64,000 nt of DNA, from positions 7,874,001 to 7,938,000 of the forward strand of contig JARUPY010000474.1 of NCBI GenBank assembly GCA_029817715.1, read 5' to 3'. This DNA comes from Melastoma dodecandrum. Its lineage: Eukaryota > Streptophyta > Magnoliopsida > Myrtales > Melastomataceae. Positions 11,421 to 24,471 of this stretch are shown piece after piece (positions within the stretch are counted from its first letter, which is position 1; the number at the start of each line of letters is the position of its first letter). Made by a program: the position numbers and the translations under genes. The notes beneath the pieces were generated by a model. It made no database searches. It had not been told where the DNA came from and saw only the letters and a list, made by a program, of their open reading frames with translations.

Positions 11421-14172
11421 GAACTATGACTTTTAGGATGGTTGCATTATTACATATTGTCGGATACATCTCTGCGTGGCGAAGTTGAAAGAATGGGGGA
11501 TTAACGAACATTGTGTGCACATCCGTTAGGTTTGTAATATCTGTGGTAATGTTTCATTTGAGAGTAGGTCGTGCTAGTTATTATCAATCGACCTGATAAG
11601 TAACAGTCGTGACGAATTAGATGAGGACCAATTGAGTTTTTATTAATGATCATGACATTACAATAGAGGAGACGACGGATGCATCATTACTTTAAAAGAT
11701 TATAATATTTGTCCGACGGCGAAAATTGCGTGAAACGTCAATGACAATACTGATGTAAGTCCTTTGTTACCACCCTGAAATTCTATCGCCCAAGATAAGG
11801 TGGCCAATGCATCGACGGTGAGACCAGAAGGTCGATGGTGAGAAGTATGATCGCTGAATTCGCACACTGCAAGTATACAGATCACAACACGTAATATATA
11901 GATGAGTGAGTTGTCGTTCTCATGAGGATAGTAATTAAAACCTCTTAACATACACAATCACAAATTTTATATAATCAATCCAATAAGAGTAATGAGTCTT
12001 TAATTTTTAAAACTAATCTAACAAAAAATAAAGGTCACATCAAAAAATTGGAATTCAATCAGTATGAAAAGCCTAGAGTCATGTATCCTCCTGGAAGTAG
12101 TTACCAAAATGTATTAAAGGAATGGGTACAAGTTAAGATGTATTCCTATTCAGCTAGACAGAAACAATTTCATTCGAACTGCAACACTTGTGGAGGCATT
12201 ACAAATCACCTTGAAGAAGTCAACAACCTGAAAAAATAACAACACTCATTATATGTCAGACTAACTGCACATGTATTTCTTATGATGTTGAAATTTACTT
12301 TATTATGCACCCATGTATTTGGCCATCTCGACTTCATGGCCTCTCTCGTCGCCGTGACCAGAAACGCGTGACAAGGTAATGTGCTGCAGAAAATCAAAAA
12401 CAATCAGTCGTCCACTGTACAAGATACCAAACAAATTGCACATAATCAACAAGGTTGAAGCATGTTATTCCATCAATATGTCTACTCCCGAGTTAACGAT
12501 TAATGTAATGTTAACAAGCGCTTTATTATAACCTCATCACTTCATAATCCCACCTCAATCAAATTCTTCCTTTTATATCTACGCATCATTAAATCAATCA
12601 CGTATGGATTGTTTCTAACAGCACCATGCTTCCACTCGTATGTACGCCTGGTAACAACCCGATGAGGTTGTACAACTTGGTTGTTGGAAGACGCACTCTC
12701 CTGTAAACCGTGATGCACAAGCACACAAAACATGTTTCAGAACCATATGGATGCATGATATATATGTACCTTTAGCGAGTCTAAATAATCTTCTTCAATT
12801 CGTGCACTATCATTGTAGTTTCAAAATCGACAAACTTCACTCAGCCTGCATATTGAAGCTGAGCAAAATTTTTGAGCCCTTAAGCTGACAAGCATCACTG
12901 TGGATAAGGTGTAATTCTAAGCGGGGCTACTGGTTGCATTTATTCTTTTTATTTGTCTAAATTGAGAGGAATTAAACTAGTTTTTAATGATATGATATTT
13001 ATTTAATTTATTTGAATATACCATTTTTTAGAGATGATGTTTGTTTAATGTGTTCTTCCTCTCCTTTCAATTTCCCTAAAGTCTATTTTCGAAAAGACGA
13101 CATTGGCCATATATGCAATGTTCTTTTATTAAACGTATATTTGTATTTTTCAAAAAAAAAAGAAGATATTGAGCAAGCTTGAGTCATGTCGTCTATAAGA
13201 CGATAGCGCGGGCATTTTTAGTTAATTTTTTCTTGAATTCATGATAACTCGATTTCCAAATTTTATTCACTAAATTCCAACAGTTCGATGTATCCACAAC
13301 TTGAAAGTCAGTTCCCAATTTCTGGAAATCCGGGAGTGAGACGTAGGCGTATTGTTTTTGATTAATTATTTTTTTTTTAAGACTAGGAAAATTAGTTACA
13401 AAAATAGTTTAATTTTATTTTGTAAGTAATCCACTAAGTAAAAAATAGTGGGGACTTACTATGAGGAGAGTAAGTGTGCTATTGAAAGAAGTTAGGATGT
13501 CCATATAATTAGGAGTTTTAATAGAATATTGAATTTCAATAGAATATCAATAAAAAATATGCACCCTAATTATACATTTTAGTTTAATATATTGTCATTA
13601 TGCTCTTAATCAATATAAATAAATAAATTTTACTAGTAAAATATGAATTTCTTCTAAAATAATTATTAGTGTTTACTCGTTTGCAAATCTCAATACATAA
13701 ATTAATGTGACGAGATTTATAATGGATTTACTTTCATGCTTTGTGTCAAGACGAAACTATTGATATTGTTTTATTTTACATTTTTAATGAATGAATATAG
13801 TCCTTTTTATTTTGAGGTATTTTATTTTCTTACTTGGGCAGCATCATGCATTTTGTGAAGTGTTTTGGGGAGACGAAGAAAGCGTCATTAATTGGTACAA
13901 GTCTAAGCTTAACCAAACTGAACATATTAATCCTAAAAACGATTTCTAAATCTCTAATCATCCGCACGCCTAACCCTAATCCATGTTCGCCAATGTCCAG
14001 TTTGTAGTAACCATTACCCCAGATCTATCCGATTGATGGGAAGAGATCGAATCAGGGAGAACACGGAAAATGAAAGATAGGCGGGTTCGGCCGACGAGAG
14101 CGAAATGGGGAAACAGTGTCACCCCCAGGCTATTCCCTGACAAGGAGAAGAACATTTTCTACCTAATGACGA
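11421..14172. other. Intergenic, no gene recognised
   Basis: About 2.75 kb, AT-rich, between the Tat element and the NF-YB gene. Open frames are all below about 90 codons, and none shows a known domain or a start-stop context worth calling. Poly-A/T tracts (for example 13150-13163 and 13370-13379) are the only clear structures. Confidence 0.5.
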
Positions 14173-14829
14173 TCAGTTGAGCTTATCACCAAGGTTGAGA
14201 TCGGCATACCCTTCCTGGGAGGCTGAAACGGAAGCAGATGCCACGTTCGAAGCCGTCCCACTGATCCTGGACGCGTCTCCACAGTACTCACCAGACAGCG
14301 GCACGGGCATGGTTGCTTGGAGGTAGTTTATGGAACCAAACGGGAGATTCCCAATGCTGCTAGCATTGTTACTATCAAAGCCAGCCAATCCGATCCCCCC
14401 GTGGCTGAAATCCTCTGCTCCGGCCTGCCTCAAGAACGGGGGAACCACACAGCGCAACGAGCCACGGTCGGTCTCTATCTCCCGGTACCTGTGGAGGTAC
14501 ATGCTGAGGGGCCCGACATAGTCATCGAACCCGAGCTTCCCCATGGCCCACAGGACGTCTTCGGCAGTTACTGTCTTCCGCTGCTCTCGCTGGCAGCGGT
14601 CATTCGCCTCTCCGGTGACGAAGCTTATGTACTCCGACACGCATTCCTGGATGGTCTCCTTGGCATCGTCCGAGATCTTGGCATGCGAGGGAAGGATCCT
14701 CCGCATGATCCTGATCACGTTGGCTATGGGCATGTACTGGTCCTGCTCCCTCATCGGGTGAGGAAGTTCGCCGTCTCCACCGATCCCAGAGTTTCCTGCA
14801 TGGCCGTGGCCGGTTCTGGTCATGTCCAA
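14173..14829 (-). CDS. LEC1-type NF-YB (CCAAT-binding factor subunit B)
   Basis: An intact single-exon frame of 218 residues. The histone-fold B domain spans about residues 27-116: [85 protein letters not shown]. The aspartate after KIS (residue 54) replaces the lysine of ordinary NF-YB proteins. That residue marks the LEC1/L1L (NF-YB6/9) class, known in Arabidopsis to drive embryo identity and seed filling. NF-YB pairs with NF-YC, recruits NF-YA and binds CCAAT boxes in the nucleus. The N-terminus is short and Gly-rich, and the C-terminus is Ser/Ala-rich, ending GDKLN. The ATG at 14829 is the first in frame. The symbol is left blank because LEC1 and L1L cannot be told apart without a tree. 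Confidence 0.93.
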   Translation of the reverse strand: MDMTRTGHGHAGNSGIGGDGELPHPMREQDQYMPIANVIRIMRRILPSHAKISDDAKETIQECVSEYISFVTGEANDRCQREQRKTVTAEDVLWAMGKLGFDDYVGPLSMYLHRYREIETDRGSLRCVVPPFLRQAGAEDFSHGGIGLAGFDSNNASSIGNLPFGSINYLQATMPVPLSGEYCGDASRISGTASNVASASVSASQEGYADLNLGDKLN

Positions 14830-16104
14830 AAGTTTTTGGTAATAACAACTTCGGTGGGAGTAGCGGATGTTTTATAAAACATGGGAAAAGGGTAAAAAAA
14901 AAAAAAAAGAAGAGGAGAGGGGGGAGAATAGCAAATACTGGGGACATTGGAAAAAGTGAATAATTCAATGAAAAGATGCAGCCAATTAAAAAAGACAGAG
15001 AGATTACCAGGCGTAATAATGGCATCGAGTTTTATTTACTACTTAGTTTTTGAACTTTTAAAAAATTTAAACGTGGGAAAGCAACGTAATAATGCAACAT
15101 TTGGCGGAGGAAAATAATTATTTTTGAAGAATAAAATAAAATTCGAATGATATAATTTATCTCGAGTAAAAATCTTGAGTAATTTATGTTATTCCCAATT
15201 AAAAAAACATAAAACGTCTTATAGTAAAAGCATACAGTTGGATACATTTCTAATGGAAATTCATTTGAAGTCATTATTTATTTGTTTATTTATTTTAAGG
15301 ATGAGTTAAATAAAAAGACTTGTGCGTTATATCCACAATGATAATTAATTACCCCTGGAAGTAATAATTGCTGCTATATTTTGTTTCAACAGATAAACTA
15401 AAAATTTCATTTACTATTTATATATCTATATATATATATATATAATATGGTGAAGTGAAAGAAAAGGGAAAGCAGATAAATGACCGAGCGGTCAAAAGGG
15501 AATTTTACTCCTCAAGAAGAAAAGTTTTGACATTTAATTTGGTCATAAGCCAGAGATCCAATTGGAATTCCTTGTTCTTTGTGTTATTTCCCCTCCCTTA
15601 TTATTTTTCTTTAATACGAAAACTGATGTTTAAAACATTTGTTTTATGGAAATTACTAAACCCAATTACCCGCCAACCACAATCACAATCACAAACATCT
15701 AATTTCAAATCACCCTAAAAAGGAAAACTAAAAAAAAAATATATTCGAAACACTAAAACTTTAAGTTACAAAAAAAAGACTAAAAAATATTAATGATTAA
15801 GTCCCAGTTTCTTACTTATGAAAGATGGGAGTGATAAAATTTTGAATGTTCTTGTGAAATGTCAAAACTTTCTATTCCAATCCAATACAATATAATATAA
15901 AATATACATCCGTTTATTCCCATTCCGCAAAACCAAACCGAGTCGTTTACTTTGTCCAGATCATAACAATTGAGAAAATATTACATACCTGAAAGAACAG
16001 AGGAACTCACCCCTACTCTCTAGACACTGATTTTGGAAGACGCTAATTTCATGGACAGATTGATCCTAGCAAATGACATACACGACCCACAAAAAGCAAA
16101 GCAT
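14830..16104 (-). promoter_or_regulatory. Upstream region of the NF-YB gene
   Basis: No coding sequence is recognised here. In the gene's direction there is a TATAAAA string at about 14878-14870 (only ~40 bases before the ATG, so perhaps not the working TATA box). A pyrimidine tract lies at 14930-14888, typical of plant 5' leaders. A forward CCAAT lies at 14950-14946 and an inverted one at 14982-14986. A (TA)n run lies at about 15426-15444. The CCAAT boxes could let NF-Y complexes act on this gene, but that is inference. Confidence 0.4.
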
Positions 16105-19100
16105 TCATACATTCATTACATACATTGATAGGACAACCTTTTCCTTCTGATAAGCAAGACCGGGACATCCAGCGTTTGGTGACTGAATGGGTGATATAAT
16201 ATTAGCACAGACCACCGACAGATGAACAGAGCGAGCTTCTATGATATTCTCATGGTAGTCGACCGTGTAATACTTGTACAAAGGTATCGAGAGAAGTACC
16301 TCGAATGATCTCCGATAAATGCCTCCGTATGGTTGCTGGGTGTACCCTCCAGAACCTCTCATGGGGTTACAACCACCAGCCATCGGGGTCGGACCAGGAG
16401 GAGGCATGTTGGGTTGTTGTATCGCCATGCCTTGTCCTTGTCCCATCCCCATATTCAGGTTCATACCCATGCCACCATAGCCTCCCCACCCTGTGGCGGA
16501 TCCGCCAACCATGGGGCTCGGGGGCGGCTTCATTGAGCTCCTCCAGCACGTCCAACCCCTGAGCCAGATCCCATCGCTTTACCCATCATAACATTAGATA
16601 CTACCACAGGGGTTTGGGGGGCCTTCTCCAATCTCTTCTCCTTCCGGTTCAGTGCATCAAAGTCGACGCCAATATCAGCCAGCGGATTGGTCATGGTACG
16701 CTGCTCAATGATTTGATCTCACATTATTACCACTTACATCCAGATATATTCAAGTCGACCAACCCCCAACTAAGCGTGTCAGGCCAAATAGTCGACCTGG
16801 GTTGGAAATTATCTCTAGGAAGCTGAGGGTCAGCAAGCTGATAGTTCATGGAAGCACCTTGTCCCATTTGTGGAAACATTGTACCATGACCATGAATATG
16901 GGACGGCATACCACCATTGCCATAGTACTGGTTAGACACAGTAGGGATCAAGGTCGGGGCACCCACCACTTCAACTGCGCCGTAAGGATTGATACCGGTA
17001 GTAGACATAACCTCTGGTGTTGTCGCAGGTGATGATGCTGGCAATGCAAGAATGCCAGCCAACATATCGGTGTTTGGGTCAAGCGTCGAATACTGGTGTA
17101 TTGATGGTTGTTGACTGGGGAAGCCAGAGAATGTGCTCCCGGCAGTTGATGGATCTGAAGCCTGTACAGACAGCTGAGTAGCTGGTGGGGGCACACCATT
17201 TGCTTTAAAAGGTGAGTCACCAAAAGGGTCTTCATATGGCTGCATGAAATTTCAATCCACTTGGTCAGATATATCAATATGCTTAAGGTACCTTTCCACA
17301 AACATGAGAATTAAATTAACAGAGATAAATTTTGCAGCTCGTTTTTGTGGATTTTCATCAAATGATATCAACGAGTTAGTAACTATAATAAGCAAGATGT
17401 TTGGATGATAATTGGATGAGTAATCAAGCTGGATGATGCATGTATACGTACCTGCTTTGAACCCACCAACGCTGATGCAGATGCAGAAAAACGTGAGGCT
17501 GAACCAGAAAAATCCAAGGAATCTAGTTTGGCTTCTGCAGTTAAAGTTGTAACTAGGACTAGAGCTAGTGAATTGTCAGAAGATGGGTCCGCAAAAGAAC
17601 CGAACAAGTCTGTATCTGTTGTCTTCGAGGAAGTAGGTTGACCTGCATAGACATTCACCCGCCAAAAGCAACTTTGGCTCCTTTTCCATCTGTTTAATAA
17701 CGTTGACCATCTCATTCAGCATAAGATGCATTACACTACCAAAAATCAGATTTTCGCTGCAATTTGAACTCGTGGACCAGTTATGTCAATTTCAAAGTAA
17801 TCAACTTTTGGAGATGGTGAATCACCCTACTGATTCAAATTTATCAGATATTCAGACCATAAAATGGGGTTGTTCAGAAAATGTGTCAGAAGCTCAGGCA
17901 ATTGCTTATGTTACCAGACAGTGGGCGACAGGATCAAAATCATCCACAGTCTCGACGACCGGCATATGAGGTGACTAAGAAGAGCTGCCAACATTTTTTG
18001 CAGCACCAGTAATGTTAACGCTTGGAGGAGGAAGAGATTTTGGAGGAGGTATAGCTGCCTTCTCCACCTCCCTGCAAGTGAAAATTTAATCACGAAAAGT
18101 GTGAGGAAGGATCTACTCTGGGTATCCGTACACAATTATAAATCTTACTTTGTGCCCTGATCAGGGCTCCAGGATTCAGAGACAGCTTCTTCAAATGTTG
18201 GGGGCATGCTGAGGTTCTGTTCTGAAAATTTCCTTTCAAGTCGTCTGCAAAAGAAACACTTGTTATCTTTCCCCAACAAAAGAAGAAGGCTGAACGTCAT
18301 CATCCATTCCTTGGTCACTTCCCCTTTCAGAACTTTTACCTCTCGATTCATTCTGAGAACCATCTATGCTTCTACTTCTCTCCCGGTAACCATCATCTCT
18401 GTAAGCATCTCTGCCAAACTTTTCTCCTGAATAAGAATATAAATCCCCATATCTATAGCGGTCGTCATCCCTATTCCACTCTCTCCCATTTCTGCCACCA
18501 TATATGTCACGATCATGATCCCTGCTTCATAACGGTCTTCATTGTGCTTTCCACCACATCCTTCAAAATCTGAGTATGGTCTTGGCCTGTACATACCACC
18601 GGTAGAAGAAATGCTTCGGAACCTGATTTGATTTGCGAAACAAAAGAAGCAAATAAAGGTTTAATAGCTTCAGATATAGTGTAAGGGAATCGGATGAAAA
18701 CAGTGCAGCTAAAATTTCCTTTACTAGCCCAGTCAAAAGTACAAATACTAACACAGAGTACAAATGAAATACATGCCTACACAGAATAAGATTACTGTGT
18801 AATCATACTTTTCTCGGTTAGCTGCAGCCTTCTGTCTAACTTCTGCTACCCGATCATTATCTTTGGCAAGGATCACGAGAGATTGAGACTTCCTTCGAAC
18901 ATTGTTTCCTTGATCCCTGCCCTTGGAGTCAATGTACGGGAAACTGGACAAAATCTGAAATACAAATAATTTGACAATTAGGATGAATCGTAGTTAGGTA
19001 ATAAGAAAAAGGCACTGTCATGCAGCAAACTGGTGGACATAAATGCCAGACAAAGGAAGGAGAATTACTGAAATCTGGTATGCATGCTTTCATCTCTGAT

Positions 19101-20141
19101 TTCATCAATCACACGTTCTGAACCATTGGCCACGAGATATTCCAGTACAGTCAAAGCCTGGATATCAAGTAAGAAGACATAACAGTAAGTTATAAAAGCA
19201 TGAGAATCCATTCCATATTGTGGTAATAGAGATGGGCCAACAAGAAAAGCCTGTCAGACACCTAAAATAAAATGATAAAGCTGAAATGCGTATAAATAAT
19301 TGTCTAAATCTTAGGCCGCCAATTGTACCCAGAAGGAAATAATCTTAGTTCTTTCCTTTTCGGCACGAGGCAGAATTATGGCCATGCATGACGTGATAAA
19401 ATAACTGGAAATCCAGATATCATTACTCCAAGGCTTTATAGAGACTAAACCTTGTAGACATGCCGCCAGTTCTTGCCAGTATCATTCATCCGGTTCCAAA
19501 TTACTGTTAAAATCATTTGGTATTCATAACTGCAGAAACCATTAATTCATCGTAAATCTCTAGAAGACAACCCAATTTTCCAGAAATCTTCTGTAGAATC
19601 TTACTGGTTTTCAGATGTATGTGCAATATCAGTGAGAAGAGTTTCATGGGGAACCCAAGGTTCATTGCTGTTAGCATCAAGGACTTAACATGAGAAACAG
19701 GAAAATAAGTGTTTGATTCACCCCCCTTCAATATCTTAGACCACAATACAAGGCCATCCAACGCAATCGCTTCTAAAGAAAGATCCTCAGGAGAAGACAT
19801 CACAGAAACGATGGTGTCGCTGCCTTGTAAATGACGATCATTAAGATAAAGGTTCTACATCAAGAGGCTTAAACCGAGATGTCACCATACCTTTAAAGGC
19901 ATAAATAATCATGCCCCCATCAGAAGGAAATCCAAAGCAGAAAGCAAACAGATTACCTTCTGCTCAATTGTTGGAACTTTAAGCACCTTCTTATTCACCT
20001 CTCTTCCTGGGAAAATGAAAAGTGAAAATCATAATCTTGAAATAAATCTTGGTCCAATTATTAGTAACACCACGATAGCATTGTGATACATGTGACGAAA
20101 AGTCACAGTTCTCGTACAGTCTGGTGTAATGCCTTCTTCAT
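16105..20141 (-). pseudogene. Epsin (ENTH-domain clathrin adaptor, EPSIN2/3-like), intron-containing pseudogene
   Basis: The gene reads on the minus strand. Exon 1 (20141-20107, MKKALHQTVREL), exon 2 (20006-19957, REVNKKVLKVPTIEQK), exon 3 (19684-19605, LDANSNEPW), exon 4 (19529-19451, YEYQMIL ... GKNWRHVYK), exon 5 (19157-19069, ALTVLEYLVANGSERVIDEI) and exon 6 (18954-18819, [23 protein letters not shown]) form an ENTH domain, which binds phosphoinositides. The later exons give the charged RDD-rich linker, ETVDDFDP, SFADPSSDNSLALV, a DPF motif and a Gly/Met-rich tail. Lesions: exon 2 has lost 2 nt; the exon 3 acceptor is AA instead of AG; exon 5 has a net +5 shift before HAYQIS; exon 7 has a 1-nt loss near 18525; there is an in-frame TAG near 17970; and a shift near 16530. 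A functional epsin is unlikely. Kept introns show a duplicated, not processed, pseudogene. Confidence 0.85.
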
Positions 20142-21540
20142 TATAGCTGCTTCTGTATCAAAATTTACTTAGAGAACAGATTCCTGAGAAGAAACCAATG
20201 CTTTAGTTCTCCACATAATGAAGAATAATTCTACAAGTGAACGAACGAATAGCCATTTTGCAGCATTCCATTCCCAGAAGCATCATCAACTAGCATTGAC
20301 TCTCAAACACCTTCCATAAATTGATCAGATCTATTAAGGCGGGGAATGCACACACAAGTTGCCCACACCATACGAATTGAAATGAACCTCCGATATCAAA
20401 CAACAAATTAACCTCCAAAGTCACTTTCACGGGAACCATATCCACAAACGGAATAAAAGCACAGCAGAAACAAGGCATAGCTTGCCTCGTCTCTAGATCC
20501 AACAAATTTCAGGTAATATATGAATTCATGATTAATATATGTGTTGCGCAGGGTTACGTATTCGGTCGTTTTTATTACCGTCAGGTCGAGAGCACAACGA
20601 CGTCCTTATATTCATTCATTCATTCATTCATTCATTCTTAAATCCTTGTCTATGTAAAATGTTACGCGTTTAAAACCAAATTCTCAAATTCTTTTAACAA
20701 CATGATTTTGATCGCGTCATTCTTATGAGAATATAAACATGTCCGATGTGAAAACTAAAAAGATGGAAGACGTCATTTATTTCTTGAACAAAAAACTCGT
20801 AGTAGCACGTCACCCTTCTACCAAATGCACCGCTAAAACATGAAAATAAAATATAAACGCCTGTGTACGCTAACTTATAGATATGCTACTTTTTCTTTCT
20901 TTCTGACTTTGACCAAGAGCAGCTCTTCTGACAACCCGGGTAGGCTAAACTTACGTGCAAGTAATTTGACTTACACTTCACTAAATTTCCCCATTTTTTT
21001 AAAATAATTTTACTAAACAACGATTTTTTAGTACACTTTTACTAATAACATGTAGTAATAATACTAATAATTTACTAAACAATGTCGGGGCTTAGTAAAA
21101 TTAGAGACAAATGCGCGGTGACATAGTAAATTTTACCATACGATTTACTAAAAGTTTTAGTAAATTACAATATTATACTAAAAATTTTAGTAAATTACAA
21201 TTCTGTACTATACGCTGCGCTATAACAATTTAGTAAAAACTTAGTAATTTACCAAACAAGACCTAAGTAAGTTGATGACCGAACCTAATATTCTACAACT
21301 TGTAAGAATTTTTAGACTCTAAAAATTGCTTAGAACCTACTAAGTGTGGGACAAGTGATGAAAAGTAAAAATAAGTTGGATTTAACATAAGGTTAAAATG
21401 AGATAATAGACATAAATGGACAGAAGGTCATAGTTGTGAAAATGACGTTCAACAATTTGTTCCCGTTAAAGATGACTCATTGCAGTAGTGTTGTTCTCAA
21501 AGATGACTTATATTAAAGGACCTAAAAATTTAATTTCATT
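20142..21540. other. Intergenic with (ATTC)n and an AT-rich MITE-like block
   Basis: Apart from the ATTC microsatellite (20610-20637), the stretch 20985-21270 is built of repeated TTTTAGTAAATTAC / TTTACTAAA strings. It ends in CCAAACAAGACC, a string frequent at the ends of small plant hAT-type elements. The opposite end was not matched convincingly. No gene is seen. Confidence 0.4.
20610..20637. repeat. (ATTC)n microsatellite
   Basis: About seven perfect tandem ATTC units. Confidence 0.95.
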
Positions 21541-24471
21541 AGGTTCAATTCATGATGACAGGACCAGCTTCTATACAAGTTGCAGAATCAGATGTTTGTG
21601 AAGGTTGTCTTTGGAAAACATCGCCGCCTTTCATTCCCAATCACGTCGTGGAGCTAGTTCATGTGGATATTACTGGCCCAACTCATGCTCCCTCTCCCAG
21701 TAACATAAGATATTTTTCTGTTGTTCATAGATGACTTATTAGAATGATTTGACTTTATTTTCCTGAAAGGAAGTTGGAAGCATTCACCACCGTTATGAAG
21801 TTCAAAGCACTTGTAGAGAATCAAAGTGGGTACATGATTAAGATTTTGAGGGCAAATGGTGAAAGAAAATTTCTGTCAAGACCATTTTTGAACTATTGCT
21901 AATAAAAGGGTTTAGGGTGGAATATATTGCTAATAAAAGGGAATACATAGAAAATTGATTGTACAATATTCTCCGCAACATAATGGAGTTGTAGAAAGAA
22001 AGAATGGAATTATAGTGGAGATAGCCAGAAGTATACTCAAGGGCAAAGGGCTTTCTAACGAGTTTTGGTCAGAAGTTGTTACCACATATGTCTTCCTTCT
22101 GAATAGATCCCTTACAAAGGTAGTTATGAACAAGACATCATATGTAGTATGGTATAAAAGGAAGCCTGTGGTGATTCACTTGAATGTATTGGGCGCATTA
22201 GATATGCACTCACATCATCCCAAGAAAGAGAAATGCTTGATGTGAAAGGTGAGAAGCTGAATTTTATCGGCTATAATAATCGAAGGGAAAAAGTCGATAT
22301 AATATGAACAATAACAAGTTCTGTCGAGAGATGTTATCTTTAATGAACTTGCAACTTGGAAGTGGGAGGCAATGTGTAAGGTTAGCACTTTTATTAAATT
22401 ATGAAAATCAATGTCCTTCTCACTTAACTCCATACCCAAGTTGTAACTTAGCTCACATTAGGGAAAAGTGACATTTATATATATATATATATATATTTGT
22501 GTGTGTACATATACAATTTTATTTACAATGACTATAAACTAAAATCTACGAATACAAGGCTTGTCTATTCCTTACAAAATCCCTCAACAAGCACACACAC
22601 AATGACATTAGTACATAACTAACTACCATAACCCATTCTTGCATTAAGTAACCCAATCGATCTTTTCATCCCCTTATTCACCGAGGATTGGTATGACACT
22701 TATCTGATCCCCTTCTTTACACACATTCGGGGACTGGAATCTCATTGATCGGTCACCTCATTTACACGCACTCGAGGGCGGGAATCTCATCGACTGGTCC
22801 CCTCATTTACTCGCATGCTTTTTAGTTACTCCGTCATCAATGCATCAAGAATCTATTCGCCCCACAAATTAACGCTTAGGGGCACCGTTTTGTCTCAATT
22901 AAAGCACCACAATCAACATACTCGTAATGAGTATTTCACTTCTTAACAGTTTTGAGTAACACGCAATATCCTTATCAAACTCCTCTTACCCTTCATTATT
23001 GTTAAAAAGTCGGGTCATTACAAATGCCTTCTTTGACTCAGACATTCCGAACTAACTTGTGTGTGTAGAATTCTATTTGAAGATCATATGCTAGTTCCTA
23101 TAGAACCATTCCAATAGTAAAAGATCCTATTGGAGACACACCACCAAGGAGGTATCAGACCTTAATTGAAATTTATGAGCAACCTAATTTTACTCTCGCT
23201 ACATTTGATGCACATAACTTTGACGAGGCAACCAAAAAAAAAATGGAGAAACTCCATGAAGAAGGAGATGCCCATGAAGTAGGAGATGCCCATGAAGTAG
23301 GGGATGACTTTTATAGAGAAGAATGACACATGGTCATTGATCGATCTCTCAAAAGGAAAAGAAGCTATCGGCTTGAAGTATGTCTATAAGACAAAGTATA
23401 ATGAAGATAGGAGCATGTAAAAGCATAAAGTGTGCACATCAACAAAAGGCTATCGATAGAAGCTCGATGCTAATTTTAAAGAAACATTTGCTCTTGTAGC
23501 AAGGACGGAGACAATCCACGTTGTTCTAGCCATTACAGCACAAAAGGAGCTTGACGTATGCTAGCTTGATGTCAAGTCAACATTTTTGAATAAAGTACTA
23601 GAAAAAGAAATCTATGTAGAGCAAACATAAGGATTCGTGATGAAAGGCACCGAAAATAAAGTCTACATACTACATAAGGCTCTATATGGTTTAAAGCAAG
23701 AACCAAGAGTGTGGAATTGTAGAAATGATTCCTACCTACAGAAGAAATGATTCTCCATAAGCTTCGTAGAACCTTCACTATGCATACATAAGGCTGGTGC
23801 ATATTTTCAAATAACATGTCTTTATGTGGATGATTTGATCTGTACTAACGCTTGTAGAAGCTTGATGTAGAAGTTCAAAGAAGTCATGATAGATGAGTTT
23901 GAGATGAAGAATCATAGCTTGATGAAGTGCTTTCTTGGATTTCAAGTAAAGCAAAAGAAATGAGAGATTTTCATATCTCAAGAAAAATACATTGCAGATA
24001 TGATGAAAAAGTTGTGCATGGGAAGGCAAAGTTAATTTATACTCCAGTGTCACTCAATGAAAAGTTGCAGAAGGATGACTCTACAGAAGGCTTTGACTTG
24101 AAGATGTACGGAAGTCTAGTGGGTTCTCTTATCTATCTCACTCACACCCGACCTGATATTGTTTATTCTGTGAGTTTGTTGTCTAGATTTTTTAGCAACC
24201 CAGGTAAAACTCATTTCACAGTAGTAAAAAGGGTTTCCCACTACCTACACGGCACACAGGAAGTCATACTAAAGTATACAAAAGAATAGAAGGATGATTT
24301 AGTGGGTTACATTGATAGTGATTGGTTAGGAAGTTTAGACGATCGCAGAAGCACATCAGGATACTTGTTCCGCATTGGAAGAAAGCTCATTTCATGGATT
24401 TCAAAGAAGCAAAGCATCGTTGCCCTCTCAACTGCAAAAGTAGAGTACAACGCAACAAATGAAGCAACAAA
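21540..24471 (+). mobile_element. Ty1-copia retrotransposon, pol fragment, decayed
   Basis: Plus-strand pieces follow the copia order, integrase before RT. There is a zinc-type/GAG-pre-integrase tail (CEGCLWKTSPPF), an integrase core (VELVHVDITGP; later YSPQHNGVVERKNG with the catalytic Glu), and the integrase C-terminus (TSYVVWYKRKP). Then come RT blocks (YVYKTKYNEDRS, ALVARTETIHVV, LDVKSTFL, ITCLYVDDLICT) and RNase H (YIDSDWLGSLDDRRSTSGYL, WISKKQSIVALSTAKVEY). Stops and frameshifts occur throughout. An unrelated AT-rich block (about 22450-23035) interrupts the integrase-RT linker. Gag and the 5' LTR are not found. The RNase H frame runs directly into the tandem array at about 24472, where the usual C-terminal sequence should continue. 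Confidence 0.87.
22450..23035. repeat. Insertion in the copia linker, LTR-like
   Basis: About 580 bp with no copia coding similarity. It contains (TA)n at about 22477-22497 followed by (TG)n, and its right end reads GGGTCATTACA. On the minus strand this is TGTAATGACCC, a common start of plant LTRs. A solo LTR on the minus strand is possible, but no target duplication could be matched. Confidence 0.35.

Noticed and set aside
14600..15025. 141-codon frame overlapping the NF-YB start
   Set aside because: A different frame from the conserved B domain, with low-complexity Phe runs from the pyrimidine tract.
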